Assembly: GCF_014851765.1 (NCBI RefSeq) | Contig: NZ_JACVAI010000006.1 | Span: forward strand, 372,001 to 436,000 | Direction: 5' to 3' | DNA length: 64,000 nt | Origin: Pseudomonas sp. PDM04 | GTDB taxonomy: Bacteria > Pseudomonadota > Gammaproteobacteria > Pseudomonadales > Pseudomonadaceae | Part shown: positions 60,727 through 64,000 of the stretch, in pieces | Numbering within the stretch: the first letter of the stretch is position 1 | Layout of the letters: each line of letters starts with the position of its first letter | Translations under genes and position numbers: made by a program | Notes under the pieces: model-generated | Database searches by the model: none | What the model saw: only the letters and a program-made list of their open reading frames with translations | Told to the model about the DNA's origin: nothing

Positions 60727-62742
60727 TCAATGAAGATTGGCGGCCTTCTGCTCCTTGAGCAGCAAGGCTTCGTCGCATTTCGGGCAGAACTCGTGCTCGC
60801 CATCGAGGTAGCCGTGAATCGGGCAGATCGAGAACGTCGGCGTCACAGTCAGGTACGGCAGGCGGAAGCGGCCGAGGGCCTTGCGCACCAGTTGCTTGCA
60901 GGCCTGGGTGGAGGAAATCCGCTCGGCCATGTACAGGTGCAGGACCGTGCCGCCGGTGTATTTGCATTGCAGTTCGTCTTGCAGCTCCAGGGCCTCGAAC
61001 GGGTCTTCGGTGTAGCCCACCGGCAGTTGCGAGGAGTTGGTGTAATACGGCGCCTGACGGCTGCCGGCCTGGAGAATGTCCGGATAGCGCTTGAGGTCTT
61101 CCTTGGCGAAGCGGTAGGTGGTGCCCTCCGCTGGCGTCGCTTCCAGGTTGTAGAGGTGACCGGTTTCCTCCTGGTAGCGCAGCAAGGTGGCGCGGACATG
61201 GTCGAGCACGTTCAGCGCGAACTGCCGGCCCTTCTCGGTGTGCATGCCTTCCTGGTCGTCGGTGAAATTGCGCAGCATTTCGTGCAGGCCGTTCACGCCG
61301 ATGGTCGAGAAGTGATTGCGCAAGGTGCCCAGGTAACGCTTGGTGTACGGGTACAAACCGGCGTCCATGTGCCGCTGGATCACCTTGCGCTTGACCTCCA
61401 GACTTTCCATCGCCAGCTCCATCAGCGTGTCCAGACGCTGCAACAGGCCGCTGGTGTTGCCCTTGAACACATACCCCAGGCGCGCACAGTTGAGCGTCAC
61501 CACCCCCAGCGAACCGGTCTGTTCCGCTGAGCCGAACAAGCCGCCACCGCGCTTGAGCAACTCGCGCACATCCAGCTGCAGGCGGCAGCACATCGAGCGC
61601 ACCTGGTTGGGCTGCATGTCCGAGTTGAGGAAGTTCTGGAAGTACGGCAGGCCGTAACGCGCAGTCATCTCGAACAGGCGGTCGGCGTTTTCGCTGTCCC
61701 AGGGGAAGTCATGGGTGATGTTGTAGGTCGGAATCGGGAAGGTGAACACCCGTCCCTTGGCATCCCCGGCCTGCATCACCTCGATGTAGGCCCGGTTGAG
61801 CAGGTCCATTTCGACTTGCAGGTCGCCGTAGGCAAACGGCATTTCCTCGCCACCGATGACCGGTATCTGTTCCTTGAGGTCCTGCGGGCAGACCCAGTCG
61901 AACGTCAGGTTGGTGAACGGTGTCTGGGTGCCCCAGCGCGACGGCACGTTGAGGTTGTAGATGAACTCCTGGATCGCCTGGCGCACCTCCTCGAAGCTCA
62001 GTTGGTCCTTGCGCACGTAGGGCGCCAGGTAGGTGTCGAACGAGCTGAACGCCTGGGCGCCGGCCCATTCGTTCTGCAGGGTGCCGAGGAAGTTGACCAT
62101 TTGCCCCAGGGCGCTGCTCAAATGCCGCGGCGGACCGGCTTCAACCCGTCCCGGCACGCCGTTGAGGCCTTCGTGCAACAGGGTGCGCAACGACCAGCCG
62201 GCGCAGTAGCCGGCGAGCATGTCGAGGTCGTGCACGTGCAGGTCCGCCTCGCGATGAGCCTGGCCGATGGCCTCGCTGTAGACCTCGTCCAGCCAGTAGT
62301 TGGCGGTGACCTTGCCCGACACGTTCAACACCAGCCCGCCCAGGGAATAGCCCTGGTTGGCGTTGGCCTGCACCCGCCAGTCTTCACGGTCCAGGTACTC
62401 GTTCATCGAGGTCGCGACCTCGACCATGGTTCGACGGTCACGGCGCAGACGCCCGTGCTGTTCGCGGTAGACGATATAGGCGCGCATCGCGAAGAAGTAA
62501 CCGGCGTCCATCAGGACCCGCTCGACCCGGTCCTGAACCTGCTCGACGTGCAGCCTCGACATGCCCTCCAGGCGGGCGAGAACCGCCTCGAGCAAGCCTT
62601 CGACTTCGACGTCGGTGTATTCCCCGGTCGCCTTGCCCGCGGCGATCAATGCCTGACGGATCTTGTTGGCATCGAAGGCGACCAGGTCGCCATTGCGCTT
62701 GTGCAAGCGGTTACATCCCACTGAGATCAGCGTGCTCTGCAT
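60727..62742 (-). CDS. nrdD: Anaerobic ribonucleoside-triphosphate reductase, main part
   Basis: 671 residues. An N-terminal ATP cone (NRLHKRNGDLVAFDANKIRQALIAAGKAT) is followed by the barrel with its active-site cysteine region (MCCRLQLDVRELL, TLNCARLGY). It ends in ICPIHGYLDGEHEFCPKCDEALLLKEQ, with three cysteines of the zinc site but no glycyl-radical motif. The missing fourth cysteine and the RVxGY are on the small ORF 33 bp downstream. ATG 62742 has GGAGG five bases upstream; the frame opens at 62778. It serves dNTP synthesis without oxygen. Confidence 0.94.
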   Translation of the reverse strand: MQSTLISVGCNRLHKRNGDLVAFDANKIRQALIAAGKATGEYTDVEVEGLLEAVLARLEGMSRLHVEQVQDRVERVLMDAGYFFAMRAYIVYREQHGRLRRDRRTMVEVATSMNEYLDREDWRVQANANQGYSLGGLVLNVSGKVTANYWLDEVYSEAIGQAHREADLHVHDLDMLAGYCAGWSLRTLLHEGLNGVPGRVEAGPPRHLSSALGQMVNFLGTLQNEWAGAQAFSSFDTYLAPYVRKDQLSFEEVRQAIQEFIYNLNVPSRWGTQTPFTNLTFDWVCPQDLKEQIPVIGGEEMPFAYGDLQVEMDLLNRAYIEVMQAGDAKGRVFTFPIPTYNITHDFPWDSENADRLFEMTARYGLPYFQNFLNSDMQPNQVRSMCCRLQLDVRELLKRGGGLFGSAEQTGSLGVVTLNCARLGYVFKGNTSGLLQRLDTLMELAMESLEVKRKVIQRHMDAGLYPYTKRYLGTLRNHFSTIGVNGLHEMLRNFTDDQEGMHTEKGRQFALNVLDHVRATLLRYQEETGHLYNLEATPAEGTTYRFAKEDLKRYPDILQAGSRQAPYYTNSSQLPVGYTEDPFEALELQDELQCKYTGGTVLHLYMAERISSTQACKQLVRKALGRFRLPYLTVTPTFSICPIHGYLDGEHEFCPKCDEALLLKEQKAANLH

Positions 62743-62800
62743 TCGGCCTCCAAACACTACATATTGATTTTTAGTCATTCAAAAACACAAGATGCAGTGA

Positions 62801-62806
62801 AGGGTA
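62801..62806 (-). promoter_or_regulatory. Candidate -10 element of the nrdD promoter
   Basis: On the minus strand TACCCT, about 29-35 bp from the centre of the ANR box, where the -10 of an FNR class II promoter (box centred at -41.5) should be. Confidence 0.5.
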
Positions 62807-62828
62807 CGGACAAAACGCTGATGTGCAA

Positions 62829-62842
62829 TTGATCGACATCAA
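62829..62842. promoter_or_regulatory. ANR/FNR box upstream of nrdD
   Basis: TTGATCGACATCAA: an exact TTGAT-N4-ATCAA site, 87 bp before the nrdD ATG. Anaerobic activation by ANR fits the role of NrdD and NrdG. Confidence 0.92.
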
Positions 62843-62862
62843 GATTCGCCGGTGAAAAAAAA

Positions 62863-62878
62863 GCCGCTCGAAAGCGGC
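62863..62878 (-). terminator. Rho-independent terminator after moaA
   Basis: Stem GCCGCT / AGCGGC with loop CGAA; on the minus strand it is followed by eight T (A-run at 62855-62862). It lies 143 bp after the moaA stop and upstream of the nrdD promoter. Confidence 0.88.
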
Positions 62879-62941
62879 GAGGAAGGGAGGGAAAGGCTGC
62901 GAGGTCGCCTCCAGGCGACATCGGTGAGGGGCTGATGGCCT

Positions 62942-62965
62942 GTTCGCGAGCAGGCTCGCTCCCAC
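62942..62965 (-). repeat. Single REP element
   Basis: A lone REP core (GCGAGCAGGCTCGCTCCCAC) between the moaA stop and its terminator. No inverted partner is seen in the flanking 60 bp. Confidence 0.88.
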
Positions 62966-63020
62966 AGGGTTTCGTGTTCGTTTCAAGCGCCGGCGTCTGA
63001 CTCAATATCCGCCAGTCGCT

Positions 63021-64000
63021 TCACCCTCCACTCATGTTCATGAACCGCACGACCTGCACCTCGCCTTGCGGGGTGAAGTCATGGCGCAGGGGTTTGCCGC
63101 GCAGGGCTTTTTGTACGGCGTTGATCACCGGCTGGTCCTCCAGTGGATAGCGGCGCAGCAGCCCGCGCAGGTCCAGAGCATCGTCCTGACCGAGGCAGAG
63201 CAACAGCTTGCCTTCCACGGTCATGCGCACCCGATTGCAGGTGCCGCAGAAGTTGTGGCTGTTGGGCGAGATGAAACCGATGCGTGTCTCGGGATGACGC
63301 TCCAGGCGAACATAGCGCGCCGGCCCACCGCTGTTTTCCGTGCTGTCGAGCAGTCGATGGTGGCGGGCAATCTCTGCCCTCACCTTTTCGCTGGAACAGA
63401 ACGATTCACCGCGCGAGCGGCCGACATCGCCCAGGGGCATCTCCTCGATGAAACTGATGTCGATGCGCTGGTCGATGGCGTACTGCACCAGCGCCGGCAC
63501 TTCGTCGAAGTTGCGCCCCTTCATCACCACGCAATTGAGCTTGATCCGTTCGAACCCGGCATCACGCGCCGCTTCGATGCCATGGAGCACCTGGTCGAGG
63601 TCGCCGATCCGGGTGATCGCGCGAAATTTCTGCGGGTCCAGGCTGTCGAGGCTGATGTTCATGCGCTTCACCCCCGCCTCCACCAAGGGCCGCGCCAGCC
63701 GACCCAGTTGCGAACCGTTGCTGGTCATCACCAGTTCGCGCAAACCGGGCAACGCGGCGATGTTGCGGCACAGGTCGACGATGCCCGGACGGATCAGCGG
63801 CTCGCCGCCGGTGAGGCGGATCTTGCGCACGCCCATGCCCACGAACAACGTGGCCAGGCGCTGCAACTCCTCCAGCGTGAGCACCTGCTGGCGCGGCAGG
63901 AAGGTCATGGTTTTCGCCATGCAATACACACAGCGAAAATCACACCGGTCCGTCACCGACATCCGCAGATAATCGATCTGCCGCCCAAAACCATCCTGCA
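63021..64000 (-). CDS. moaA: GTP 3',8-cyclase MoaA (partial, N-terminus off window)
   Basis: Radical SAM enzyme of molybdopterin synthesis. The frame runs past the window edge, reading LQDGFGRQIDYLRMSVTDRC from the last complete codon, so the true start lies outside and the internal Met is not the start. First cluster CDFRCVYC, SAM site LTGGEPLIRPG, second cluster CGTCNRVRMTVEGKLLLC (Cx2Cx13C), and the C-terminal Gly-Gly (MNMSGG). It could supply cofactor for the molybdenum hydroxylase at 38 kb and for nitrate reductase. Confidence 0.97.
   Translation of the reverse strand, partial: QDGFGRQIDYLRMSVTDRCDFRCVYCMAKTMTFLPRQQVLTLEELQRLATLFVGMGVRKIRLTGGEPLIRPGIVDLCRNIAALPGLRELVMTSNGSQLGRLARPLVEAGVKRMNISLDSLDPQKFRAITRIGDLDQVLHGIEAARDAGFERIKLNCVVMKGRNFDEVPALVQYAIDQRIDISFIEEMPLGDVGRSRGESFCSSEKVRAEIARHHRLLDSTENSGGPARYVRLERHPETRIGFISPNSHNFCGTCNRVRMTVEGKLLLCLGQDDALDLRGLLRRYPLEDQPVINAVQKALRGKPLRHDFTPQGEVQVVRFMNMSGG

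Noticed and set aside
1..64000. CRISPR array, prophage or insertion sequence
   Set aside because: No spaced direct repeats of CRISPR type, no transposase, integrase or phage structural gene were found; the only dispersed repeats are REP elements.

Overview
The window reads as chromosome of a Pseudomonas species, most likely of the fluorescens group. The coding DNA is GC-rich, most neighbours are familiar Pseudomonas genes, and the intergenic spaces carry the genus-typical REP element (core GTGGGAGCGAGCCTGCTCGC), mostly as inverted pairs. Species cannot be fixed from the sequence alone. No phage, insertion sequence, integrase or CRISPR array is visible. Two genes run off the edges: a uvrA paralogue at the left and moaA at the right.

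Left part (1-17.1 kb, nearly all on the minus strand). A UvrA2-type gene and a hybrid sensor kinase are followed by the SOS mutagenesis cassette lexA2-imuA-imuB-dnaE2, whose LexA2 operator lies over the lexA2 start codon. Next is a long chain transcribed from a GntR/UTRA regulator: AprA-like flavoprotein, AprB-like two-cluster ferredoxin, sulfonate/nitrate-type ABC importer (binding protein, permease, ATPase), HEAT-repeat protein and DUF971 protein, most joined by 1-4 bp overlaps. Adenylylsulfate-reductase-like subunits beside a sulfonate-type importer make this the least explained metabolic unit in the window.

Middle (17.2-43.4 kb). There are a DyP peroxidase, a GapN-type aldehyde dehydrogenase with a FUSC membrane protein, a DMT exporter with an Lrp regulator, a Bax-inhibitor-like protein, tRNA-Ser(UGA), an AraC/SDR pair and a CigR-like protein. 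A coherent 5-oxoproline/amino-acid unit follows: binding protein, fused permease-ATPase, FadR-type regulator, DUF1989 protein and PxpABC 5-oxoprolinase. Then come LysR and MFS genes, a three-haem cytochrome c with a two-subunit molybdenum hydroxylase (periplasmic oxidation with electrons passed to cytochrome), an M24 peptidase-like protein and a divergent LysR/SDR pair.

Right part (43.4-64 kb). A small accessory patch holds an acidic small protein, an HTH regulator, a 301-residue helical protein of unknown role and a 151-residue protein with a clan-CD (caspase-fold) His/Cys pattern. A cyanate unit follows: sigma-54 activator divergent from cynS and an FNT channel, with a visible -24/-12 promoter and upstream direct repeats. 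Beyond it lie a ParD/ParE-type toxin-antitoxin pair, a large Ig-repeat autotransporter, a Fur-controlled FtrABCD iron uptake operon and a chemoreceptor. The anaerobic ribonucleotide reductase genes come last; the glycyl-radical segment of NrdD is on a separate 55-codon ORF, and an ANR/FNR box lies upstream.

The best candidates for something not yet described are the helical protein/caspase-like pair (44.3-45.7 kb), the AprAB-like/ABC/HEAT/DUF971 operon (9.7-17.1 kb) and the split NrdD (60.5-62.7 kb).
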